Shown: positions 51,523 through 63,926 of the stretch, piece by piece | Position numbering within the stretch: the first letter of the stretch is position 1 | Layout: every line of letters begins with the position of its first letter | Source of the DNA: Mya arenaria | Lineage: Eukaryota; Mollusca; Bivalvia; Myida; Myidae | Reading direction: 5' to 3' | Length of the DNA: 64,000 nt | Assembly: GCF_026914265.1 (NCBI RefSeq) | Contig: NC_069135.1 | Span: 22,437,639 to 22,501,638 of the forward strand | The notes under the pieces: model-generated | What the model was told of the DNA's origin: nothing | Databases searched by the model: none | Seen by the model: the letters and a program-made list of their open reading frames with translations, nothing else | Position numbers and translations under genes: made by a program

Positions 51523-54500
51523 ATGAAAAGCTCCGAAGACTCTAAATTGTAAGTACACATTTACATCAATTAACAAATGATTATTGGATCGATTTCAAAA
51601 TGTTTAAAACACATAACTAGTTTTAAAAAAAATACTTCAACTATCAAGCCCCAATTTCTGAAATTTCTTTAGCTTAACGGGCTTAAGTAGCTTATTTCAA
51701 TTAGCCAAATTCATTCTGAAATTTGATTTCGATAAATAAAAAATGGTGTTTGTCGAAAAACATTAAGACACCTTAAAAAAAAAGTTTATATCACGCGAAT
51801 AAAAAAATAAAAAAAGCCTTTCATGTCAAAAGGAACTTGGGGGGGGGGGGAGATTCTCTATTTCCTCCAATATGAAAAAACCCAGTTATAATCAGAACAT
51901 AATACAAAAAAACCCATATAAAACAAAACCTTACATGTACTTAAATATCGGTCCTAAGAAAGGGCCGAGTAGTCACGATTTGTTTATGTCAGGAAGGAGT
52001 AGTCACAATTTGTTTATGTCAGGGCCGAGTAGTCACGATTTGTTCATGTCAGGGCCGAGTAGTCACGATTTGTTTATGTCAGGGCCGAGTAGTCACAATT
52101 TGTTTATGTCAGGGCCGAGAAGTCACGATTTGTTTATGTCAGGGCCGAGTAGTCACGATTTGTTTATGTCAGGAAGGAGTAGTCACAATTTGTTTTTGTC
52201 AGGGCCGAGTAGTCACGATTTGTTTATGTCAGGGCCGAGTAGTCACGATTTGTTTATGTCAGGGCCGAGTAGTCACGATTTGTTTATGTCAGGGCCGAGT
52301 AGTCACGATTTGTTTATGTCAGGGCCGAGTAGTCACGATTTGTTTATGTCAGGGCCGAGTAGTCACAATTTGTTTATGTCAGGGCCGAGTAGTCACGATT
52401 TGTTTATGTCAGGAAGGAGTAGTCACGATTTGTTTATGTCAGGGCCGAGTAGTCACAATTTGTTTATGTCAGGGCCGAGCAGTCACGATTTGTTTATGTC
52501 AGGGCCGAGTAGTCACGATTTGTTTATGTCAGGGCCGAGTAGTCACAATTTGTTTATGTCAGGGCCGAGTAGTCACGATTTGTTTATGTCAGGAAGGAGT
52601 AGTCACGATTTGTTTATGTCAGGGCCGAGTAGTCACGATTTGTTTATGTCAGGGCCGAGAAGTCACGATTTGTTTATGTCAGGGCCGAGTAGTCACGATT
52701 TGTTTATGTCAGGGTCGAGTAGTCACGATTTGTTTATTGTTTATGTCAGGGTCAAGTAGTCACGATTTGTTTATGTCAGGGCCGTGTCGTCACGATTTGT
52801 TATGTCAGGTCCGAATAGTTACGATTGATTCCATGTGAAGGCCAAAACGTGGAGATTAGTTTTATGTTAGAGTCTAGTACCTAAAATAGTTCTGTGTAAG
52901 GGCCGAATAGATTCTTTTGGTTCTATGTGAGAACCGAGTAGTAATGATTGGGTTGTGTTCGGGCCAAGTGTTTACAATTGTTTAATGAAGGGCCGAGTAG
53001 TTACGATTGGTTCTAAGTGAGAACCGAGTAATAACGATTTGTTCTTTATGATGCACTAGTAGTTTTGACCTGTGTTCTGTGACATTCATAACACTGGTAG
53101 TCTCCGTTATCATTCGCCTTTAGTAAATAAAATGTTTATTCTTAATAATTTATTTAAATATAAATTATTTGCAAAAATAAGTATATCTTTCTTATAGAGA
53201 TAAGAAAAGGGGAAGTTCCGTGTCGTACATCAGTGCCTTGTTCCCTTTTAATGAGGTTATCACCAATGTTGGATGCGGTAAGTTTTCACGCTTTCTTACA
53301 TTTTATCTTTTAAGTGGCCGTATTAGTTTAACTTAATACGATTCATTTTAAGAATTTTGCTTTTATTTCCAGCTTTTCTTTCTTCTCTTTTTTCAAAATA
53401 CTTTGATCTCATTTTCCTGGTTAGTTTTGTCATTTTTCATTGCTAAAATGTAGAAATGATCTTTTTTAATTAAACATGTTTACTCCTGATTTGAACAAAC
53501 TCTATCGGAGATATACTAACGGTTTTGGCGTGTTTTATTGAAAAAAAGTTGTAAGTTTAAACTTTCCCAATCAATATTCCTGTAAGAATCTTTCTCTCCG
53601 ACCAGGACATTAATTTATTTTATGTTTTTTTTTTTATTGAAGGTCGATATTTCCGAGTGAACTATCTAAGTCGTTCAGGGAAATGGTTGCATTTTGCAAA
53701 GCTCTTGGCAGTGGTATTTATTCCACTTTTCAGCGGATGGGCTTTCACTCTGTACTCGATCACAGACAATGTCATTGAAAAGGATTACACTGTTGATGTG
53801 GGTATTATTTTTGCTCGTGACTTCTTTTTTAAACACCTGTATTTCGCTGAATGTCTGTTAAGGTTTGATTATTGTATCACATAACAAGCAAATAGTTAAG
53901 GTTAGATATCTACCATAAGGATGTGAAAATGTGTTTGAGTTTATATCTATGTTTAATTCAAATTGATTGACCATCGTATTATTCTTGCATGGATTACAGT
54001 TATGAATAAGACCATAATAACACTCGTATTTGATATGTTTAAGGGAAGTAATACGACAAAGAACTACAATGGTAATATAGCAATAGTATTAATATGTTCC
54101 TTAAACAACGTCATGTCAGTATAGAAAAGCTCTCTAAAAATTTGTAGCTTCAAAATGAAACTTTACCAGTAGCAGTATTGTATTAATGATGAATAGGTTA
54201 CTTAAATGTTTGGCAACAGTTTCAATTGTGCTGCGCTTAATCTAAAGAGAATTTCAAGTTGTTGTGTGTAACAAATGATTTCATATTATAACCTTAGGAT
54301 CCGTTATGCTGGAATATCGCAGCTGTCCCTCTCTAATTTGCTTGGAATCGAATCATTGACCATGGTATATTTCCTAATTCCGGCTTGTTTCTCATTTAGT
54401 CGTATAATTATATACATAAACGGGTCGAAATTTATTACGTTTTTAAAACCAAATTTTACTGAGTAAAGTTAATTAAGTCATTACTTTCACAACAATAATT

Positions 54501-57500
54501 AAATGCCCATAATAAAGAATTATAATTTGTAAAGTACATCACAAAACATTAATGCAAAGAAAATTATAGGGTTAGGGTAAGGTTAAGGGTTGGTCAAAAC
54601 ATTAAAATAATAAGCCTTGCTTAAAGTCATAAGGTAAGGGTCCGAACGGCCGACATGGCTATGATGATTACAATTAAATACTACCGGAAATAGACTGGGA
54701 ATTATAACAAAATAAAATGTAAATACGGAACGATTCCTAATGGCTTCTACATGACACCCACAAAAAAGCTGTGAATACCAATGGCACAATGTAAACTAAA
54801 CGAACATACCCAGTAGTCAAAAAATCAATTTCATATAAACCCCATGTAGAGTACAAGTTCAGGGATCAAACGTCGAACATTCATAGGATGGTTTGAAATA
54901 AATTCTACTGGACTCAATTTCTCTTTAGCTTATAATTATAACGACAGGGCGTCTTTTATCATTGTAGGCGCAGGGAACGATGCTTAGGGCCTTATATCTA
55001 GGACGGCTTATCTTTCACATACAGAAAGAGAGGGATATGTCAACTCTGTACATAAGCAAAATAGGTCCGGGAACCAAATCCTTCCTTATTGAGGAATACG
55101 ATAAAACTGACAATGCATTTGCGGAGATGTGGGATTGGCCGTTGGAATTTGCGACTAACCCGAGCAAAAACTTCAGGACGAAAAAGAAGCTGCTGAATTA
55201 CATCAATGCTCACCGTACGGCTCTAGACCCTGCAAACTCCAGTGTTTTTAATGAGATACAATTTTACATGGATATAATTGATTTTCTGATGGAATGGATG
55301 GTGGACAACATCAAAGACAGTGGTTTTGGGAATACCTGGAAGACGCTGGTGGTGTTTCAGAAGATCACAAGATGTACGTTAGATTCCGGAGCAGAACGAG
55401 CTTATGGAGCCATGTTCTATGCGCATGGCAATTTTCCGAATGATTCTTTCTACGAGTTTTACTCTCGCCGACTTTCGAGGTTTATCTACAACTACAGAAG
55501 TGCAACATATTATTCAGATTTGGTTGACCCTCTTCTTGACGAGCGAACTGATCAAAAAGTCTACACAGAGTCTATTAGAAACTTGAGGTATGAAGTGAAA
55601 AGAAGTAATTCCAATGCAGATTATACGTCTCTAGAAAAGGCCCAAGCATATTTTGATAATGCTACGTTCAGGATTGACTATCTCTATGCGCTGCAAGAAA
55701 AGATTGCTAATAGAGTTGTGCGTCGAATTAACACAACAATTACGAAATATACAACGGATATAGCCATCTACAGCGTTGTTGCGGCTGTAATTGTTGCAGT
55801 TTGCCCTGTCATAGTATTTTTTCTCGAAAGTTTGACAAGCAATATGCAGTCGTTCTCTAAAACCTTAGTCAAAGCCTCAACGAACCTCAACGAAGAGAAA
55901 AGCAGGACAGATTCGCTCATATACCAAATGTTGCCGAAATCAGTTGCAGATCGGCTTAAACGAAATTCAAAGGTGGATTCCGAATTTTTCAAATCGGCGA
56001 CTGTCATGTTCACCAGCATTGTTAGTTTCACCCAACTCAGTATAGAATACACGCCGATGGATTTGGTAGAACTCCTGAATGTCTTGTATACGACAATGGA
56101 CAGCAGATTGGAAAAACACGATGTTTATAAAGTGGAGACCATCAATGATACATACATGGTTGTTTCAGGTATATTTTGGAGAACAACACTTGCGTATTCA
56201 ATGCTTTCATTAATAAACTATATTAAGTCCAAAAGCACGTTTAATGATATGTTGAGAACGAAAGATTGATGAAATACAGTGTTAAATTATAAGTACAAAG
56301 CGCTCAAGCAATGTTATGAGGAATCTGGTATCTTTGATATTTCTTTATGGTTCTTGAAAATGAAAGTAAAGGCTTAAATCATGAATGGATTTAATGTGTT
56401 TGATATTGGTATGTTCCAGTTAGTTTAATACTAATTATCCTTTGAAACTTTTATAAATTAGTATAACCGCCGTACTAGTGGTCTAAAGGTGGTAAAGAAA
56501 TGTTTTCGATACAATGCGTGTTCGGAACCAATGCCCTATTTGTTTTAAGGTGTTCCCCTTCCAAATGGCGCCAGACACGCGACGGAGATAGCTTATCTCG
56601 CCCTCGACATTGTCAGCATGCTGAAACAGCAGGCGATTCCCGTGCCGCGTATCAAAGCACCCATCCAGCTCCTTGTAGGAGTAAGCTCAGGTGTGTTATA
56701 TTAATCATTTAACCAAAGATATCCGTTTGAAATGATAACTAGGTTTTATGTTTGAATTTTTAACAATTGATGTTTTAATTTTGCTTATATACGTGAACAT
56801 GTTTGATCATTATGAAAATAACTCACTAACTGGTATAGTTTTTGAACGTACTGTTTGCTAATTAAGTATGTAAAGGGAATGACTTGAATATGCAAACTAT
56901 ATTGAGAAATTACACTATATTAACAATACATGTACGTGCTATTTCATATTTCAACTGAAATCGTACAAAAATCTATAGCTGAAATATTACAAAAATATGC
57001 AACTTGTTTGTCATAATTATTGATTGTGTATTAAAGTACAATATAACCGCTATATAAAAAAAACCATCAGGTATTTACCCACTTACGCCTCTTTTGTTCT
57101 ACACATGGTAGGAACCGTCATGCGGTGAATATAGCATCCCGTATGCGCCCCTGCAGACTTTGTAACATAGTAACGCAATTACGCCTCTTGTGTTTTATTT
57201 ATAGGTTCCGTGTCTGCCGGAGTGGTAGGAACCGTCATGCTACGTTACTGTCTATTTGGCGATACGGTGAATATTGCATCCCGAATGCGGTCATGTGGAC
57301 TGCGTAAGTGTAACATTACTCCTTCGCTAAATACTGTAAAAGAACCTACAGACAATGACACGTACAGTATCCATAAATGTACAATGATCTTATCTTGTGA
57401 CGTAAAACGTTTATCACAAGTTGCCAGTTATAAGATATTAAGTTTTGATGCTTCGACAAAGATGTTATTGAAGTTATATAATTACGGAATTTAAGCATAA

Positions 57501-58348
57501 GAAAAGCTTTCGGAATTAAGTTGTAAATCTTTAGAATATTCATAATAATAAGTTCTAAAACTGATTAATTGCAAAACCGGTGATTAAAGTAATTAAAAAA
57601 GTGCAATAATCAAGAAACTAATTTAAGATCATCAACAGTTATTGTTGTCAAATGATGCATTTATTTCATTCCAATGAAATCCGTGATTAGAATACGTCTG
57701 TATATATCATTTTTTTTCAGCGAACATGATACATATCAGCGATTCAACATACATAAACCTCAAGAAAACTGGGAACTTTACCATAAAGAGTCGAGGCTGC
57801 ATAACTGTCAAAGTATGTAATAACAATGACCAATTATGTTATAATACTGTTTTATTTTTAAATTGTGATTCTTCTTAAGAACGATCAAAACTGTAATGTT
57901 TTTTTTTGTATGTAGTATTTGTTTATCCATTTGTTGATAAATAAAGTGCACCCCACAATGGAGTAATTATTCATATTAATTTAGTCCTTTGAATTCATAG
58001 AATATTCCTTAAGCCAATGCTGCGGTCGTTGACAACATGACGTGACCATTTTTTCATGCAATTCTGCTTTTGATCGTATTTAAGGGTAAAGGGGATATGA
58101 ATACATATTGGCTCGTTGACGCGCAACAACCCAGAACTGGAGACTCAGCTAGTGATGTATGGCAGCTTCCAGGAGAGGCCGACAGAATGTCACTTGCCAG
58201 TCCACCAGATGTGGCTAATGAAACCAGAAGCGAAAATCCAAGGAGGTACGGAAAGAAAGCACATAGGAAATTTTCATCGGTCCGGATGGGGAGCGGGCCC
58301 AGGGAGGGCGGCTCTTGGGAGATACGTGAAGAATGGGCATCCAAATGA
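51523..58348 (+). CDS. NIT-domain receptor guanylate cyclase, nine exons, ~710-730 aa
   Basis: Exons: 51523-51548, 53198-53277, 53643-53862 (or -53801), 54298-54364, 54968-56168, 56550-56690, 57205-57303, 57721-57812, 58085-58348. Layout: cytosolic N-terminus; TM1 ([16 protein letters not shown] region); extracellular nitrate/nitrite-sensing (NIT) domain with [11 protein letters not shown], matching the family's LQKERG signature; TM2 (coded at ~55759-55822); an HNOBA-like linker ([19 protein letters not shown]); a cyclase catalytic domain; and a basic C-terminal tail. No kinase-homology domain. The cyclase keeps the base-recognition Glu (56135) and Cys (57249), the second metal Asp (56146) and the Asn/Arg pair (57270, 57282), but the first metal Asp is Ser (56015; FTSIVSFT for FSDIVGFT). 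It would make cGMP only with a partner subunit, if at all. The exon 3/4 junction is uncertain: the GTATTA donor at 53802 gives the wrong phase, while a weaker GTTTGA donor at 53863 keeps the frame. Confidence 0.8.
51962..53060. repeat. Intronic minisatellite, 30-bp unit, ~26 good and ~10 decayed copies
   Basis: The unit contains AGGGCCGAGTAGTCACGATT and TGTTTATGTC. Copies from 51962 to about 52735 are near-perfect 30-mers; those from 52735 to 53060 decay in sequence and length. As 30 is a multiple of three, a 295-codon frame (51872-52759) stays open and reads as a ten-residue repeat ([10 protein letters not shown]). It lies in intron 1 of the guanylate cyclase gene. Confidence 0.95.
57107..57157 (+). 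pseudogene. Partial duplicate of cyclase exon 7
   Basis: GGTAGGAACCGTCATG followed by CGGTGAATATAGCATCCCG and TATGCG matches the exon at 57205-57303, but the stretch coding for RYCLFGD between them is missing. Flanking sequence (ACGCCTCTTTTGTTCTA against ACGCCTCTTGTGTTTTA) is also duplicated. This indicates a tandem exon duplication about 115 bp long followed by an internal deletion. The fragment could not serve as an alternative exon because it lacks the base-binding Cys segment. Confidence 0.7.
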
Positions 58349-60089
58349 TAGGTCAAGGGGAATATTTCTACGTAGAATTTGATGTTCTGTTGAAGGAACT
58401 ATCAAACTCTGGTATCAGTTCATCATAATGATGTTAACACAAATATTGCTGTTGTTGTTGTTGTTGTTGTTGTTGTTGCTCTTTGTTGATATTTTTCGTT
58501 TTAAAAAAATCTGTTTTATATAAAAAAAGGTTTATATTGGAGACGAAAGGTTGGTTGAAATGAAAATATCTTAAGATTTCTACTAGTAGCTATTTTATAC
58601 ATGCTTGTTCAATGCGTACTAATAAGTGACTTAATATAAAGAGACACCCAAAGCAAATTACTTTTGATCTCTATATTAACTTTTTTAACTTAAGAGATCA
58701 TGTCTAAACAAATTAAGCAAATTATATACTTAAATATTATAATAATCATTTAACTTAATTATACATCGATGTTTATTCGTTTGAAAATAAAATAAATCGA
58801 CGGTTTCGTCACGATCGCCTACTTTTGGAGTTGTTTTCTTTTCCTTCTTATAAATCAATCAGTACTACATCCTGATGCATACGATATGAACAAAGAAGAA
58901 AGCGATAAACCGCCAATCATCGTCTTAATGCGTATCAAAAGTTTCGAGTCGATGCTAAAATTGTCTTGAAAATATATAAACAAAGAACGAACCGTCGTAA
59001 TTTGGATCATGTTTTTCTTAATCTGCACTATTCATACTCATAACGATTTGACAAATATCACTTACACTTTTACATGTGTCCTCAATTATATTTGCATGAC
59101 CACCATTTCAATGTCAGAGCAGTCAATGATAGTTTTGGTTTAATTTGGACAATTTAAGGCCATACCTCAGAGGTTACGTTGGCTGTTTATTTAAACTATC
59201 CCAGAATTTATTATCGTAAACATTGAAACCAGGTTTGGTGAAATGGGTAAAATGTAATTCAACGGCGGACAATGTTAATGTGGTCCCCTAAAGGGCTGTA
59301 ATTAATTATATACTACAGTCTGTTTATCGGTCGTGTACCATTATCATATTACACAAAGTTATGAACAGGTTTATATGAAATAAGATATACGCCGAGATAA
59401 GTGTTTTGGAGATTTATGTTTGTTTAAGTTAGCTTGCTTTGTGTTAACAATTTAATACGATACAAGGAGATTACTCAGAACGGAACTACGTGAGCAATGA
59501 TTGACATCGCTTGTCGCATAAAGATGCGAGTCCGTCCATCCACCTTGTGTGCAATTTCGTAATACGATATTTAAAAAAAAACGTGAGCATGTGTCAACCC
59601 TGTTAAGGAAATGCTTATTGGTCATCATTGGATATAAGAAACGTGCAAGCGTGGCAGATAATTTGATCGTACATTTTAGAATAAAAATAACAAGAACCGA
59701 GCTGACACCCGTTATCATGCCATGCAAACGAGGAGTAAGTTCCATGGATAAAGGGTGGGGGAAGTGGCTTCATAAATGGCTTTCAAACGGTTGACACAGC
59801 GACCACGGCCTATAGACGAACTTGAACAAGGTTTCGTTTAAACAAACATTCTGAACAGGTTCGTAAAACTTGGGTATACAATCATAAGCGTGACCAAGCA
59901 GTATCGAAGTGCCATACAGTCAGTGTTGCTAATGTTTATCAAATAAACTTACCTTTAAAGTTGAATTAATTAAAAATTAAATTAGTATTTAACTTAAAGC
60001 TATAAATTTCTACATCTTACATTGGAAGTGATTTAATTACATACTCAATGCTTGTCACCGTTAATATGCGCCAGGTGTAGGCTGCATTT
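58349..60089. other. Downstream flank of the cyclase gene, non-coding
   Basis: Contains the 3' UTR region of the cyclase, a GTT trinucleotide tract at about 58447-58478 and otherwise AT-rich sequence. Frames of 81-97 codons around 59452-59794 overlap on opposite strands and show no family resemblance. Confidence 0.35.
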
Positions 60090-63000
60090 TTTCAGAGCTC
60101 CTGAATATTAGTAGGTTTGAGTGATTTATACCTGGACTTATATTCTGAAAGTTGGACATAATGGATATTATCTTATTGTGATTGCAGTGGTGTAAAATTC
60201 AACTGGATTTTGTAAATGATTTTAGAGTAATTTGGATTTTAAACAAACATTTTGAGACATATTTTGAAAAGTATTTCATGACCTGCAGCAATTATGTGTT
60301 TTACTGAGCGAAAATCATCACGGTTGGTGTATACAAGAGCAGAGCTGTACAGTATTGGACAATTATCAGGTGCACAAAGGAGGCTTAATCCTATGACTTA
60401 CAAATCATTGAAGCAAATTGGCTTAGCACAATACAGAGGGACTAGAGGTGGTAGTTATCAGATTAGGCGACCATGGGACACTAACAACGGTGTAAATAGC
60501 AACAATTTAAAGTTACTGCCCCAACAAATTACAAGTATTGTTGGGTCTAATATTGGGACTAAGTCAATTAAAATATGTGAGCACTATGGGGGAAACATAA
60601 TACGTATTCAGCCCGACAACTGCACACAAACAGCAGGGAAGAAAAACATAAGAATTTGCTCCGTAAATACTCGATCAGTTAAAAATAAAACATTATCAAT
60701 ATGTGATTTTATCCTTACAAAGGACTTTGACATTTGTGCCATAACCGAAACGTGGCTCGGTAGCTCTGTAGATAAGTCATGCACCAGTGAACTAGTACCA
60801 GAGGGTTACAAAATGAAGCATGTCCCTCGTAGAGGTAGGCGAGGCGGAGGGGTAGCCATCATTCACAAAGCTTCCATACACATCAACATTATTGCATCAA
60901 GCAAAGACCATGATTTTTCTCAGTTTGAGTTCATGGATTGCAATGTGGTTATAGGCAAACATTCAAAACGGCTTGCTGTTATTTACAGACCACCCCCATC
61001 AAGAGAAAATGGCCTGAACGCAAACACGTTTTTAGAGCAAGAAAGGCCCCTTTTCTTATCGAAACATGCTACAGAAGGCAACTCTTCAGTAATTGTAGGA
61101 GACCTCAACTTTCATCTCGACCAACCTACAAATAGTGACACCAAAAAGTTTAATAGCAATTTAGATGCTTTTGGCATGCATCAACATGTTACAGAACCAA
61201 CCCATGTTGCTGGACATACACTGGATGTAGTGATAACCAGAGATAATAACAATGCCATTTCAAATGTTGAAGTCATAGATCCTGGTCTGTCAGATTCCAA
61301 CGGAAGGATCTCACGTGACCACTTCGCAGTTACATTTCATGTGGAAGCTTCCAAGCCACCCCCAATTCGTAAAGCTGTGTCTTACCGAAAGTTGCGTTCG
61401 ATTGACATTAATTCATTTAGAGACGATATTAGGAAAACAGATCTTTTAACGCTCGAGGAATATCTTCAAATATTGATGACTTCATTGAAGAATACTCAAA
61501 TGAACTGACGTTAATTTTGGACAAGCACGCTCCATTGACAACCAAAACTATCACGTTAAGACCTTCATGTCCATGGTATTCTGAGCAGCTTCATGATGCA
61601 AAACATCAGAAACGCAAATTAGAACGAAAATGGCGTGAGAGTAAACTTTCAATTGATCATGACATTTATAGATCACAATGCGCTGTGGTAAATAGGATGC
61701 TGAAACAAGCCCGTGTTGACTTTTACACAAGCAAAATTGAATCTTATGGGAGTGACCAGAAAAGTCTGCATAGAATAACTAAAACTCTTCTTGGAAACAC
61801 AAATGAGGTAATTTTACCATTGCATTCGTCTCCAAAACAGCTCGCTCAGAATTTCAGCGACTTCTTTATTGGGAAGATCGAAAATATCAGAGACAATATT
61901 ACCTCACAAAAGCAGTCTTCATCTGGTGTTGGTGATATAGAAGCTGATTATATAGGAGTTGAATATGATAAGTTTACACCAACATCGGGGGATGAAGTGA
62001 AATCGATAATCCGTAAGTCAGCCAGTAAATCATGTGAATTGGATCCTATCCCAACATGGTTACTTAAAGAATGTCTTGATGAGCTTACACCTGTGATGAC
62101 CAAAGTCATAAATGCATCCCTACAATCTGGATATGTGCCACGATCATTCAAACACTCACGAATAAGACCACTTCTAAAAAAGCCAAGTCTGGACGCAAAT
62201 GTTCTTAAAAATTACAGGCCAGTGTCTAATTTGCCTTTTATATCAAAAATCTTGGAGAAAGTGGTAGATGTCCGAATTGAAAATCATCTAAAAAACAATG
62301 AACTTCATAAAGTCAACCAGTCAGCCTATCGGAAATTCCACTCAACCGAAACCGCACTGTTGAAAGTTCAAAATGACATTCTTCAATCACTGGACAGAAA
62401 TAATGTAACTATTCTAGTAATGTTAGATCTGTCGGCTGCTTTCGATACAATTGACCACGAGACGCTTCTTACTCGCTTAGAACATCACTTCGGTATCACA
62501 GGGACACCACTTACATGGATGAGGTCCTACACCAGTGATCGCTATCAAGCAGTAGCCATTAATGGTGAACTCTCGGACCCAGTGCTGATGAAGTACAGCG
62601 TACCCCAAGGGTCTGTTCTTGGCCCCAAAAACTATACAATGTACACAAAGCCTGTTGGAGCTATTTGTAGAAACCATGACTTGGACAACCATTTCTATGC
62701 GGATGATTCGCAATTATACTTATCGTTCAAACCATTAAACACAATTTCAATTGAAGAATCTGTCAATCGCATTGAACACTGTCTGAATGACATAGTGAAA
62801 TGGATGAACAACAACATGTTAAAGCTAAATGCGGACAAAACAGAATTAATCATATTCTCATCTGAGCACAACTCAAAAACAGTTTCAAATGTCTCCGTCA
62901 CCGTCGATGGCTCTGTAATCAAACAATCACCAAGTGTTAGGAATCTGGGCGCTTATCTTGACTCAAACATGAAGCTGGATCAACACGTCAATAGTGTTTG

Positions 63001-63859
63001 TAGAAATTCTTACGCACAATTGCGACACATTGGCCATATAAGACCTTATCTAACACAGAACGCAACCAAATCTCTGGTAAACTCTCTTGTTACATCTCGC
63101 ATAGACTACTGCAATGCTCTCCTGTACGGTGTTCCAAAGCAGATATTAAACAAACTACAAACTGTTCAAAATACGGCAGCTAGAATTGTTACGAGGACAG
63201 CAAGGTACGACCATATAACCCCCGTGCTACAGGAACTACATTGGCTCCCTGTGCAATGCAGAGTAGAGTACAAAATTCTAACATACACATTTAAAGCGCT
63301 CCATGACCAATCGCCTGCGTACATTGTGGACATGTTAGAAATATGCAGAGCATCCAGAAATCTGAGGTCGAAAAATAAGTCACTGACGTTAGTTGTGCCT
63401 AAATGTCGGACGGCGCGTTATGGTGACAGAAGTTTCCAGTCAGCATCAGCTAAGTTATGGAATGCCCTACCATCTGACATCAGAGACTGTAACACCTTGC
63501 AAAGTTTTAAGAAGGCTCTGAAAACCCACTATTTTAAACAGTATTATGGACGATAAGTGTTTTATTATTTTATTTCCGAGTGCATGGATCTATCCGGGAT
63601 TTAACAGCTTGTTGTTACTTTATCTTTAAATTTTATTGGTTTTCACTAACTCTGAAATTATTATTCTATTATTTTATAGTTATTTCAAACATTTTATATT
63701 ATATTAATTTTGTACATATGTACTATGCATAAACACTTTGTTTTAATTGACTAGCGTTAATATTGTTATAAGCATTTTAGTTTGTCTATTGTTTTATATT
63801 ACATTGTAAAGCACTTTTGAACATACTTTATGTATGAAAAGAGTGCTATAGAAATATGG

Positions 63860-63925
<66 letters not shown>

Positions 63926-63926
63926 C
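60090..63926 (+). mobile_element. L2/CR1-like non-LTR retrotransposon (LINE), nearly intact
   Basis: The coding part runs from 60294 to 63556. First block: a YTRAELYSIG...RGTRGG N-terminal signature, then an apurinic endonuclease domain (VNTRSVKNK, AITETWLG, YRPPPSRENG, VGDLNFHLD, SRDHFAVTF). Second block: reverse transcriptase (NYRPVSNLPFISKILEKVV, LDLSAAFDTIDH, PQGSVLGP, FYADD) and a C-terminal tail. The two blocks are in different frames because of one apparent single-base loss near 61466-61470; after it the other frame continues NIDDFIEEYSNEL and joins the RT part smoothly. The 3' end shows the L2-like stem AAGCACTTTT...AAAAGAGTGCT, then TATAGAAATATGG and an AAT tail. The 5' end is an estimate. 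No target-site duplication was identified. The single break and good conservation imply a young copy. Confidence 0.9.
63866..63925. repeat. AAT trinucleotide tract at the LINE 3' end
   Basis: About 19-20 uninterrupted AAT units directly follow the conserved 3' stem-loop of the LINE. It is probably the element's own 3' tail, generated or extended during target-primed reverse transcription. Confidence 0.9.

Noticed and set aside
54568-54592. GGGTTAGGGTAAGGTTAAGGG as telomeric repeat
   Set aside because: It is a single short degenerate run without a tandem TTAGGG array, embedded between coding exons of one gene.
59452-59794. Opposite-strand frames of 97 and 81 codons as a gene
   Set aside because: They overlap on both strands, show no family resemblance, and have no splice sites or promoter context.
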